From NCBI RefSeq assembly GCF_003268815.1, contig NZ_QLSV01000001.1, forward strand, positions 1-64,000: DNA of 64,000 nt. The letters are read 5' to 3'. The position numbers were made by a program, and so were the translations under genes. Positions 23,899-32,011 of the stretch are shown here, one piece after another (positions within the stretch are counted from its first letter, which is position 1; each line of letters begins with the position of its first letter). The notes below the pieces were generated by a model. It had not been told where the DNA came from. It saw only the letters and a list, made by a program, of their open reading frames with translations, and did not search any database. Source of the DNA: Flavobacterium lacus. GTDB lineage: Bacteria; Bacteroidota; Bacteroidia; Flavobacteriales; Flavobacteriaceae.

Positions 23899-25033
23899 AG
23901 TAACGCTTCGAGAAAAACCGCTGAAAACTGAGAAAATCAGTTTGTACCTAGATTACTACCCTCCTATTATTGATCCTAAAACTGGAAAAACTACAAGGCG
24001 TGAATTTTTAGAACTTCGTACTTTTAAAAATCCAAAAAATCAAGAGGAAAAAAAACATAATACGGAAACGCTCGCTTTTGCCAATGGGATCCGTTCGAAA
24101 AGAGAAGTTCAATTGCGAAATAAAGAATTTGGCTTTAAGGATAATGTTAATTTAAGTATTGACTTTGTCGGTTTTTACCAACGTATTGTTGATGACTATT
24201 ATAACAAAGGAAGTAAATCCAATTACCAAGCATGGAAGGCATCGTTGAATCACTTCTCAAATTTTTGCAGTAATTTGATTATGACCAGTAATTTGGATAT
24301 TCAATTTGTCAACCGATATCGAAGTTATTTACTAAATGTGAATACGACACGAAATTCCGAGAAACCAAAAAAGCTCACACAAAATACTGCAGCCACTTAT
24401 TTCAAACATTTTCTGTATGTATTGAAACAAGCCTATAAAGAGAATTTCATTGAAAAAAATTTGGCAGAAGATGCCGATTATATTAAGGAGCAAGAAACAC
24501 ACCGTGAATATTTAACCGAAGAGGAATTATTACACTTGTGGAAAACGGATATTAAAAATGTGAAGGTTAAACATATGGCTTTTTTTTCGGCATTAACCGG
24601 ATTACGATTTGTGGACATCCAAAACCTAGACTGGAGTAAAATTTATCAAGATAAGCACCAAGGACATTATATGCAATTACGGGAAAAGAAAACCAATTCT
24701 ATTCACAACCATCCGATCTCTGAAACAGCCTATAATATATTGAAGTCACAAAATACATCCAATGGTTTAATTTTTGGAGATATAGAATACTCGCAAATAA
24801 CCCGACCGTTAAAAGATTGGTTAGAAATTGCAAACATCAATAAGAAAATTTCTTTTCATAACTTTAGGCACACCTATGCAACATTGCAACTTGCCAACGG
24901 TAGTGATATATATATCGTATCAAAGTTGTTAGGACATAAAAATGTTTCTACCACACAGATTTATACAAAAGTATTGGACAAAAACAAAATTGAAGCTGCT
25001 AACCGAATTAAATTAGATTTAGATGGATTATAA
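23891..25033 (+). CDS. Tyrosine recombinase (integrase)
   Basis: 380 aa. An N-terminal arm-binding/SAM-like domain (to about 215) and a C-terminal catalytic domain with Arg in LTGLRFVDIQNLDW (about 238), the HxxR box HNFRHTYATLQLANG (about 324-327) and LLGHKNVSTTQIYTKV with the catalytic Tyr at about 357. Typical Bacteroidetes integrative-element integrase. It lies 0.8 kb inside attL and most likely acts on the 37-bp core and on the TTGTACCTC sites. Confidence 0.95.
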   Translation: MTKVTLREKPLKTEKISLYLDYYPPIIDPKTGKTTRREFLELRTFKNPKNQEEKKHNTETLAFANGIRSKREVQLRNKEFGFKDNVNLSIDFVGFYQRIVDDYYNKGSKSNYQAWKASLNHFSNFCSNLIMTSNLDIQFVNRYRSYLLNVNTTRNSEKPKKLTQNTAATYFKHFLYVLKQAYKENFIEKNLAEDADYIKEQETHREYLTEEELLHLWKTDIKNVKVKHMAFFSALTGLRFVDIQNLDWSKIYQDKHQGHYMQLREKKTNSIHNHPISETAYNILKSQNTSNGLIFGDIEYSQITRPLKDWLEIANINKKISFHNFRHTYATLQLANGSDIYIVSKLLGHKNVSTTQIYTKVLDKNKIEAANRIKLDLDGL

Positions 25034-26003
25034 CGAGTTTGAGAAAAGTATTTATGATTTTCACAAGAAAGAAATTATATTAAAGTTTAAAAATGCATCT
25101 AGGAAAGAAAGACCTTTTAACAAAGCTCTGGATGATATTACTTCTGAATTATCAGAAATCAGAAATAATAGCATTATTCGTAAAAATGAAAATTTACTTA
25201 AGAATTGTACTTATGAAATAAATCATAGATTAGATTATTATAAATCAGAAATAGCCCTCAACTCAATAATTTCAAATGAGATCAAAGATTCATTTAATAA
25301 AATAAGTGACAGAATAATTGGTCTTGATAACGAAAAAATTAATATTTCATATGATGATTTTATAAAAGAACTAATTACTTATGACTGCTTGGGTAGAATA
25401 GAGCAAATAGTAAAAAACAATAAAGACCTTTATAAAATATTTTATGATAATAATTATTACAAAGAATTTACTTTAGAAAAGTTTGAAGGACATGTTGTAA
25501 ATAGTAAATTGTATCGAAAGGTTTTTGCAAAATTTTATCCAGATAAATTTGTTCCAATAGCTATTGAAACAATTAATGAATTCGGACAAATTACCTATAA
25601 AATAAACTTGACCGAAGATGAATTAGAAAATGATAAGAACAAAATAAAGAAATCTGAAAAGCAAATTTCTAAATTTTTAGTCAAATATAGTAACATCGCT
25701 AATCTCCTAAAAGATGATGAAAAACTACTACTTATACATATTTGTTTATCAAAAAAATATAAAATAGATGAATCTGAACAAATAAAATTAATACTGCTAT
25801 CAAGCGGAATTAATGATTTTAGAATTTTTGAAGAATTACCAAATAAAAATCTAGTATATAACAAAGTAAATAAGGGTTTGAAATATAATTATTCACCCGA
25901 AACAAAAATAGAATTAGTTAATTCAATTAAAAGTAAGATTGAAATATGTAAACTGGTAAAAACTGAAGAAATTCTAGATTCATTACTTATAAATATTAAT
26001 TAA
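25023..26003 (+). CDS. Unknown protein in integrase operon
   Basis: 326 aa, overlapping the integrase end by 11 bp, so translationally coupled to it. Very rich in Lys, Asn, Ile and Glu, mostly helical, no signal peptide or membrane segment. I see no domain. A central region YKEFTLEKFEGHVVNSKLYRKVFAKFYP has a basic-aromatic pattern. RteC was considered and not supported. Coupling suggests a role in integration, excision or its control. Confidence 0.65.
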   Translation: MDYNEFEKSIYDFHKKEIILKFKNASRKERPFNKALDDITSELSEIRNNSIIRKNENLLKNCTYEINHRLDYYKSEIALNSIISNEIKDSFNKISDRIIGLDNEKINISYDDFIKELITYDCLGRIEQIVKNNKDLYKIFYDNNYYKEFTLEKFEGHVVNSKLYRKVFAKFYPDKFVPIAIETINEFGQITYKINLTEDELENDKNKIKKSEKQISKFLVKYSNIANLLKDDEKLLLIHICLSKKYKIDESEQIKLILLSSGINDFRIFEELPNKNLVYNKVNKGLKYNYSPETKIELVNSIKSKIEICKLVKTEEILDSLLININ

Positions 26004-26098
26004 AACAACAAAACTTCAACCTAAATAAGCAGAATATTAATAAAATATAACAAAAAACAAAGCAACGTAAAATATTGATTTTAAGGTACTTATAGAAA

Positions 26099-26126
26099 CC
26101 TAAGTATTACCTAAGCATTACCTAAT
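26099..26126 (+). repeat. 11-bp direct repeats upstream of HTH gene
   Basis: CCTAAGTATTA, CCTAAGCATTA and CCTAAT: three units with 11-bp period, about 70 bp upstream of the small HTH gene at 26193. A -7 box TACTTTTG follows at 26154-26161. They could be repressor or activator sites on one DNA face. Confidence 0.5.
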
Positions 26127-26192
26127 AAATCATATATTCTTTCTACACATATATACTTTTGAACCATAATTAATAATATAACATTAATAATC

Positions 26193-26546
26193 ATGGATCA
26201 AAAATTTTTTAAATCACTTGAGTTAGCTGTAGAGTACTTTGCAGATAAAATCTCAACAAAAATCGAACAGCGGTTGAACCTTCCAAATAATTCAACTAGC
26301 TTACTTACTGACAAAACAGAGGATGTTATTTTCAACATCAATGAACTATCTAGTTTTGTCGGGTTATCAAAACCAACAATTTACGGCCACGTACATCGCA
26401 AAACAATTCCCTTTATCAAAAAGGGTAAGATGTTACGTTTCTCAAAAAACGACATTCTAAAATGGTTGCAAGACGGAAAAAGTCAATCCGCTTCTACATT
26501 AGAAGCTAAAGTGAATGACTATTTAGCTAAAAAACCACTGTTTTAA
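26193..26546 (+). CDS. Small HTH_17 (excisionase-family) protein
   Basis: 117 aa. Residues about 45-93 are a MerR/excisionase-type HTH: NINELSSFVGLSKPTIYGHVHRKTIPFIKKG followed by MLRFSKNDILKWLQ, the classic wing and recognition layout of HTH_17. The N-terminal part is short and helical. In Bacteroidetes elements such genes sit beside the primase/helicase and control mobility. 27 bp before the zinc-ribbon gene. Confidence 0.8.
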   Translation: MDQKFFKSLELAVEYFADKISTKIEQRLNLPNNSTSLLTDKTEDVIFNINELSSFVGLSKPTIYGHVHRKTIPFIKKGKMLRFSKNDILKWLQDGKSQSASTLEAKVNDYLAKKPLF

Positions 26547-26573
26547 CGTCAATCTAACGTAAAATTTACGATA

Positions 26574-27014
26574 ATGGATACATATCACTATACATGTCTG
26601 TATTGTGGGAAAACATATAAACCCAATAGACGAAAGAAACAAAAGTATTGCAGTAATAGTTGCAGAACCAGAGCATTCCAATTACGAACAAACAAACTAG
26701 CATCAATTGTTCCGTCAGTTGAAAAAAAACCGGAAGCTATGAAGATTGATAAAATGAGTTTTGCCGGAGTTGGAAATGCTGCTGCCGGAGTAGCTGCGAT
26801 AAAACTGGTTGAAAGTATTTTCACCAGTGAAGAAAACAAGCCTGCTACTAAAAAAGACATCGAAATGCTTAAAAAAGCATTATCAAAAGATCGTTATAAA
26901 CTAATGGAAAATTTAATACCTAGACCAGATGGATATAGAGCTTATTTTGATAGTTTCACTAACAATCTTGTTTACCTCCCTCCTTACACAAACTCTTTAA
27001 ATTTAAAAAAATAA
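26574..27014 (+). CDS. Zinc-ribbon protein
   Basis: 146 aa. N-terminal zinc ribbon CLYCGKTYKPNRRKKQKYCSNSC, the same type as in the gene at 23332, followed by TRAFQLRTN, a hydrophobic Gly/Ala-rich stretch (FAGVGNAAAGVAAIKLVES, about 62-80) and a helical tail. It may bind DNA and associate with membrane or protein through the Ala-rich helix. Function unknown; mobility-module neighbour. Confidence 0.7.
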   Translation: MDTYHYTCLYCGKTYKPNRRKKQKYCSNSCRTRAFQLRTNKLASIVPSVEKKPEAMKIDKMSFAGVGNAAAGVAAIKLVESIFTSEENKPATKKDIEMLKKALSKDRYKLMENLIPRPDGYRAYFDSFTNNLVYLPPYTNSLNLKK

Positions 27015-27045
27015 TGCCTTTTGCAACGGCAATTACAAAAGGCAT
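27014..27045. repeat. Inverted repeat before primase gene
   Basis: ATGCCTTTTG / CAAAAGGCAT, perfect 10-bp arms with a 12-nt loop, followed by a short A run. Overlaps the stop of the zinc-ribbon gene; it could attenuate transcription into the primase gene (ATG at 27060) or bind a regulator. Confidence 0.55.
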
Positions 27046-27059
27046 AAAAAATTATAATT

Positions 27060-29213
27060 ATGATGACACATAACATTGACAAAGATACCATTTTTAGTCA
27101 AACTACGGCTGAAAACATATTCCTCAAGTTTTTAAACTTGAATGAGTTTCCTAAGGGAAATATTAGTAGTCCGTTTTCCGAAGATAAAAATCCATCTTTT
27201 AAAGTTTATAAAAATGGAACATTCAAATGTTTTTCCACTCACAAACAGGGAGATGTTATGCAATTTGTGGCGGAACTATATAAACTAGATTGCAAATCAC
27301 AATTTCAAGAATTACTTAAAATCATCGCAACAGAAATGAACATAACCACTTATAAAAATCTAGCCTTAAAAAAAGAGAATAATACTCCTAAAATTACTCA
27401 AGAGGAATCGTTTAAAATTGACTCCATCAAGCACATTGAGTTCAATAATGGCCATTTAGATTTCTGGAAAAAATTAGGGGTTTCAGTCGATTTATTAATC
27501 GAGTATAATGTTAAGGCAGTATCTGCTTTTAGTTTTTATAATAAATCGAAAGACAAAAACTATAATTATTCGATAAAAAATGATGAAGTTGGTTTTAGTT
27601 ATGAAATAAACTCTAACCATGAAATTTATATACCAGAACAAAAAAATCGAAAAAAATTCTTTTGCAATGGTTTATTGCAAAACGACATTTTCGGACTAGA
27701 ACAACTTTCCTCTTCAGTTGACAATATAATGATTTGTGCCGGCAAAAAAGATGCATTAGTAGCCGTATCAAGAGGTTTCCCTGCGGTATCTTTTAGAAGT
27801 GAAACTCAAAGACCAACAAAGGAACATATTCAAGGCTTGCAAAAACTTTGCAAAAAACTTTTTATATGTTATGACAATGACAAAGGTGGTGAAATTGGCA
27901 CTAAAAACATTATTTCTCTTTTTCCTGAAATCAGCATTTTGCAAATTCCAAAATCGTACAATGATATAGCAGACTATTTTCTTGAAAATTCCAACGACGA
28001 TTTTCAAAAAATTATTGACAGTACTCTCCAAGAGATTGAAACACAAGTTGAATCTGAAAATAGTACTGCACAAGAAACTATTACTATATTTCATATTACA
28101 GAGGACTACCTTAATGAAAGGTATGATTTGAGGTACAATACTATTTCGCTAGAGATAGAAATTTCGAAAAAAAATGAGAATCAATGGAATAGTTGCAATG
28201 AAAACTCATTATGGCTCGAACTACAAAAAAAAAGCATTAAAATATCTTTAAATTCGTTAATTGCAATTTTAAAAAGTGATGCTATACAAAAGTATAATCC
28301 AATATTAAATTACTTTAACAGCTTACCTGCATGGAATTGCGAAGTGGATTATATTACTGAATTTTCAAAGTACGTTATACTAGAGGAAAACGAAAACAAG
28401 GAACAATTTGAATATCATTTTAAAAAATGGTGTGTTAGAGCCGTTAAATGTGCCACAATAGACGATTACTTCAATAAACAAGCATTTGTGTTAACCGATG
28501 ATGGTTTAGGTCAAAATATAGGTAAAAGCTCTTGGTGTCGATTTTTATGTCCGACTGAACTGTCAAACTACCTTGCCGAAGACATGGGAGACGATAAAGA
28601 TTCGAGAATACTTCTTTGCAAAAACTTCTTAATCAACCTTGATGAACTTGCTGCACTATCCAGAAAAGAAATTAATCAATTAAAATCATACTTTAGTAAA
28701 GCACAAATCAATGAACGGCTTCCTTACGACAAAAAGAACTCAGTTATTCCAAGGGTTGCAAGTTTTATTGGGTCTACTAACATGTCAACCTTTTTGCAAG
28801 ACGAAACTGGCTCTGTAAGGTGGCTCTGCTTTGTAGTAAAAAGTATAAATTGGAATTATAAAAAAGAATTTACTATCGATAATTTATGGGCACAAGCATT
28901 TGCCTTATCAAATGATGTCAATTTTGACGAGACTTTGAGTTCTCAAGATATTCAACAAAACGAGCAAAGAAATGATAAATTTCAGATTGTTTCCCCGGAA
29001 AAAGATTTAATCTTGAAACATTTCGCTATTCCAACTAATAGTAATGAAGCTGAATTTTTAACATCTACGGATATCCTTCATCATTTAAATCTTAATACTT
29101 CAGGAATAAGACTTTCATCCGTTGGAATTGGAAAAGCCCTCAAGGCTATCGGTTTCAAAAGGGATAAAAACAATCAAGTATATGGATATTGGGTTGAAAA
29201 AAAATCAGTTTAA
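27060..29213 (+). CDS. Primase-helicase (CHC2-like, Toprim-like, VirE/D5-type)
   Basis: 717 aa replication protein of the element. Residues about 35-85 resemble a CHC2 primase zinc finger (SPFSEDKNPSFKVYKNGTFKCF), but the usual Cys/His set is incomplete. About 220-285 resemble Toprim: MICAGKKDALVAVSRGFPAVSF then LFICYDNDKGG; the conserved Glu before Gly is replaced (AGKKD). About 440-640 are a VirE/D5-type ATPase: GLGQNIGKSSW (Walker A), LINLDELAAL (Walker B), IGSTNMSTFL and SVRWLCF. The C-terminus has a winged-helix look. A substrate-degenerate primase with a working helicase is possible. Candidate replication origin repeats follow directly. Confidence 0.85.
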   Translation: MMTHNIDKDTIFSQTTAENIFLKFLNLNEFPKGNISSPFSEDKNPSFKVYKNGTFKCFSTHKQGDVMQFVAELYKLDCKSQFQELLKIIATEMNITTYKNLALKKENNTPKITQEESFKIDSIKHIEFNNGHLDFWKKLGVSVDLLIEYNVKAVSAFSFYNKSKDKNYNYSIKNDEVGFSYEINSNHEIYIPEQKNRKKFFCNGLLQNDIFGLEQLSSSVDNIMICAGKKDALVAVSRGFPAVSFRSETQRPTKEHIQGLQKLCKKLFICYDNDKGGEIGTKNIISLFPEISILQIPKSYNDIADYFLENSNDDFQKIIDSTLQEIETQVESENSTAQETITIFHITEDYLNERYDLRYNTISLEIEISKKNENQWNSCNENSLWLELQKKSIKISLNSLIAILKSDAIQKYNPILNYFNSLPAWNCEVDYITEFSKYVILEENENKEQFEYHFKKWCVRAVKCATIDDYFNKQAFVLTDDGLGQNIGKSSWCRFLCPTELSNYLAEDMGDDKDSRILLCKNFLINLDELAALSRKEINQLKSYFSKAQINERLPYDKKNSVIPRVASFIGSTNMSTFLQDETGSVRWLCFVVKSINWNYKKEFTIDNLWAQAFALSNDVNFDETLSSQDIQQNEQRNDKFQIVSPEKDLILKHFAIPTNSNEAEFLTSTDILHHLNLNTSGIRLSSVGIGKALKAIGFKRDKNNQVYGYWVEKKSV

Positions 29214-29234
29214 TGAGATTTTACGCTTGAACTT

Positions 29235-29422
29235 CTTACCCATCTTACCAGTTTTATTCTATAGCCCTATTACATTGACATTTTCACAGGTAACTTTAAA
29301 TAAATCTTATTACCCGGCTTACCAATTCTTACCTAAATTATTTTTTTAAGTTGGTAACTTAGGTAAGTTGGGTAATTTGATTAAAATATGCCTTATACTT
29401 TTGTTTTTAGGGCTTGGGTAAG
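29235..29422. repeat. TTACC repeat cluster, candidate replication origin
   Basis: The 353-nt gap after the primase gene has no gene but carries about ten TTACC/GGTAA hexamer-like units: forward at 29235, 29244, 29309, 29318 and 29328; reverse at 29289, 29353, 29362, 29371 and 29417. The halves 29309-29333 and 29353-29376 form a large inverted repeat. The density right behind a primase-helicase gene suggests an iteron-like origin of the excised element. Confidence 0.5.
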
Positions 29423-29481
29423 AAGGGAAGGATTTTTTATTTTTTTTGAAATAATTTACTTTATTACGGATTTCCGCATTT

Positions 29482-29508
29482 TTGTTAAAATAACTTTTTT
29501 TATATTTA
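29482..29508 (+). promoter_or_regulatory. Possible promoter of DISARM-like operon
   Basis: TTG (29482-29484), 16 nt, TATATTTA (29501-29508), 58 nt upstream of the drmE-like ATG. One mismatch to TAnnTTTG and short spacing, so tentative. Confidence 0.35.
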
Positions 29509-29566
29509 CAAAGAATGTATTTTCCTATCAATAAAGAAAAATAAACAAATGTAATTTTTAAAATTT

Positions 29567-32011
29567 ATGAAGTTAAAAGGTTACATCGAAAGCGTTAATC
29601 ATGAAGTAAAATCAAACATTCAAAACGATTTCAACTTTAATAATGTCGCATTTAAAGATTTTTCAAGTTTTGATTATATAAATTTTTACTTGATTTATAA
29701 ATACATCTTAAATGAGGATTGTGAAGACTTTTTTTTAAGCATTCCGGAAGATGAGTATAGACCAAATTTCTTTGCGTCGATTTTTCATTCACTTATTTTA
29801 ATAAAATTGTTTCAAAATTATTTTTATCATAAAAATAACAGACCCATATTACAGAAAGATGACTTAGTTTACGGTAAAATTGGAAGAGAAAATAGAATTT
29901 TAACGATAAAAGCAGTTGGGCCAGAGGAATTGAGAGTGAATTACAAGTTTCCAGTTGGTAAAGAAAAACAGGCTGAAAACACCACAATACCCTATAAAAA
30001 TCAAACAAAAATAAACCCAAATCTTAAGAATGGTAGAAATACAGTAAAATATATAAATACATATAAAGAGTTTCTAAGTGAAAATTTTGGTTTAGATTTC
30101 CCTTTTATTACGGATTTCTCAAAGAAAACATTAGTAATTGCGGATACAAAATTTTTTAAAGAAAACGATTCGTTACCTGTCAACTACACAAATAAAAAGG
30201 GTAACAATAAAAACGAACTTCCTTTTTTTAATTATCTGATTGAATGTTGTAACGATTTCAATACTGCAAAAAGTTATCTACTTGACAATGAATATACTTT
30301 TGACGAAATTGTAGTTATTGGTGATAATAAGTATCGTGATTGTTTTATTGATATATTACAAGAATGTAAGTGGAAAGGCAAAGTTAATAATGTAATTATT
30401 ATAGGAACTAACGAACCTTCTTCAGAACATACTTTTAAAAAATGGCTTTGGTCAAATCAAGAAATCAGAATCGCAAATAGCGAAAATTATAAAATTATTA
30501 GTAAAGAAGTAGTAAAATTTGAAGATTTATATAACGACCTAATTAATTTTTCTTCTACAATAGAAAAATATAAAACTGAAAAAAATATTGATCTTTCATT
30601 CGTTCTCAAGTATTTAAACTTCTTTTATAAAATAATTGTAACAGATTCAAATATTTCAAGAGGAATATATCAGGAATATGCAGATAGGCTATTACATTAT
30701 TTTTCCGGAGATAGTTTCGAAGAGGATTTAAAGAATAATTTTTATAAAAATGATATTTATGACCCTTATCAAATAAACGAATGTAAGGGTAATATTATTA
30801 TTCATTTTAAATCTATTGCTACTGTATTACAAGAGAGAAATCCCAAATGGGAAGTTATAGTTCGTAATAGTAGAGAATTGCAAAAATTCTATTTATTGGT
30901 AGAGAAAAAGAGTTATGACATTATTAAAAATCAATTACAAAAAAACCGCATCAGTAATGTCGTATTAGTAAGTGATAAACGAATTGACAATAATATTCTT
31001 TATTGGGATAAATGTTTTAATGATGATTTTAATACAGAAAATAAAATATTTGTAATTCCTTATTTAAACAATTACGATGTTTTAACTAGGTTGTATGAAT
31101 TGAAAGGTAAAACAATTGTTTTGTGCTATGAGAACATTGATGAAATTGCATTTGACAAGCTAATCAAAAAAAAGTTGACAGATGAAGATTCGAGAATTAC
31201 ACATTGTGATAGAAACAGTTTTATAAAAACTAAATATTGTTTAAAACAAGAACAACTTAAACATAATCCATTGGATAGTCTTTTTGATTTAGATTTTAAT
31301 TTACATAATAAATCGAATGCTTCGATTGAAGAATTAGAATTACCAAAAGATAAAATACTTTATGATATCTTATTTTCTGATGGTTCTAATGAAAAATTTG
31401 AATCAACAAAAGGGATTTTCTTGATTGAAAACGATGAGCAAATTAAAACTACTATAGGTGAAATATATGTTGGAGCAAAAATTAGATTCTATCAAAATAA
31501 CAACCCAGAGGTATTTAAAAAAATTCTAAAAATTTTTGATTCTGAAGGATTATTAAAATCGTTTGATACTTATTCCGAAAGTTGGAGAATATCTTTGAAA
31601 AAATTATTGATAAAATACAATAATATAGAAACACTACATTCGAAGATATTTGATAATTCTAATAAAATCAATCTTGTTACTTTTAAAAATTATTTTGATA
31701 ATAATTCGAGTACACGATTTCCAAGGATTAAAGTTTTAAATGCTATAAAAAATCATTGTGAAAAAATTGGTTTAATAAACGAATTGATCGTTACTGATTA
31801 TGATAAATTCGTGGTTTATTCAAAAAAAGACCACTCTATTAGGCAGCAAGCCGGAAGATTGCTAGGGAGCGATTTATTAGACTATATGGCTTCTAATGAA
31901 ACAGAAAAAAGCGATGCTTTGAAAAAACTTAACGATGAAATAATTGAACAGCTAATCAATACGATAGTTGAAAAAGTTATAAAACAAAAAATAATTTCTA
32001 ATGAGGAATAA
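29567..32011 (+). CDS. DrmE-like protein of DISARM
   Basis: 814 aa, cytoplasmic, very rich in Asn/Lys/Ile. No catalytic motif is visible. Size and position (directly before drmA, 11-bp overlap) fit DrmE, the class 2 DISARM protein of unknown function. The chain looks like alternating strand-helix repeats (KTLVIADTKFF, EIVVIGDNKYRDCF, NVVLVSDKRIDNN, GKTIVLCYENIDE), suggesting Rossmann-like units. C-terminal helical region IRQQAGRLLGSDLLDYMAS. Identification rests on context and length more than on motifs. Confidence 0.6.
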   Translation: MKLKGYIESVNHEVKSNIQNDFNFNNVAFKDFSSFDYINFYLIYKYILNEDCEDFFLSIPEDEYRPNFFASIFHSLILIKLFQNYFYHKNNRPILQKDDLVYGKIGRENRILTIKAVGPEELRVNYKFPVGKEKQAENTTIPYKNQTKINPNLKNGRNTVKYINTYKEFLSENFGLDFPFITDFSKKTLVIADTKFFKENDSLPVNYTNKKGNNKNELPFFNYLIECCNDFNTAKSYLLDNEYTFDEIVVIGDNKYRDCFIDILQECKWKGKVNNVIIIGTNEPSSEHTFKKWLWSNQEIRIANSENYKIISKEVVKFEDLYNDLINFSSTIEKYKTEKNIDLSFVLKYLNFFYKIIVTDSNISRGIYQEYADRLLHYFSGDSFEEDLKNNFYKNDIYDPYQINECKGNIIIHFKSIATVLQERNPKWEVIVRNSRELQKFYLLVEKKSYDIIKNQLQKNRISNVVLVSDKRIDNNILYWDKCFNDDFNTENKIFVIPYLNNYDVLTRLYELKGKTIVLCYENIDEIAFDKLIKKKLTDEDSRITHCDRNSFIKTKYCLKQEQLKHNPLDSLFDLDFNLHNKSNASIEELELPKDKILYDILFSDGSNEKFESTKGIFLIENDEQIKTTIGEIYVGAKIRFYQNNNPEVFKKILKIFDSEGLLKSFDTYSESWRISLKKLLIKYNNIETLHSKIFDNSNKINLVTFKNYFDNNSSTRFPRIKVLNAIKNHCEKIGLINELIVTDYDKFVVYSKKDHSIRQQAGRLLGSDLLDYMASNETEKSDALKKLNDEIIEQLINTIVEKVIKQKIISNEE

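Noticed and set aside
25023-26003. RteC-type regulator
   Set aside because: Position fits Bacteroidetes elements, but I could not find the expected RteC-like motifs in the protein.
29122-29349. 75-aa frame over the primase end and TTACC repeats
   Set aside because: Mostly a shadow of the primase gene and then repeat sequence; no start context or family pattern.
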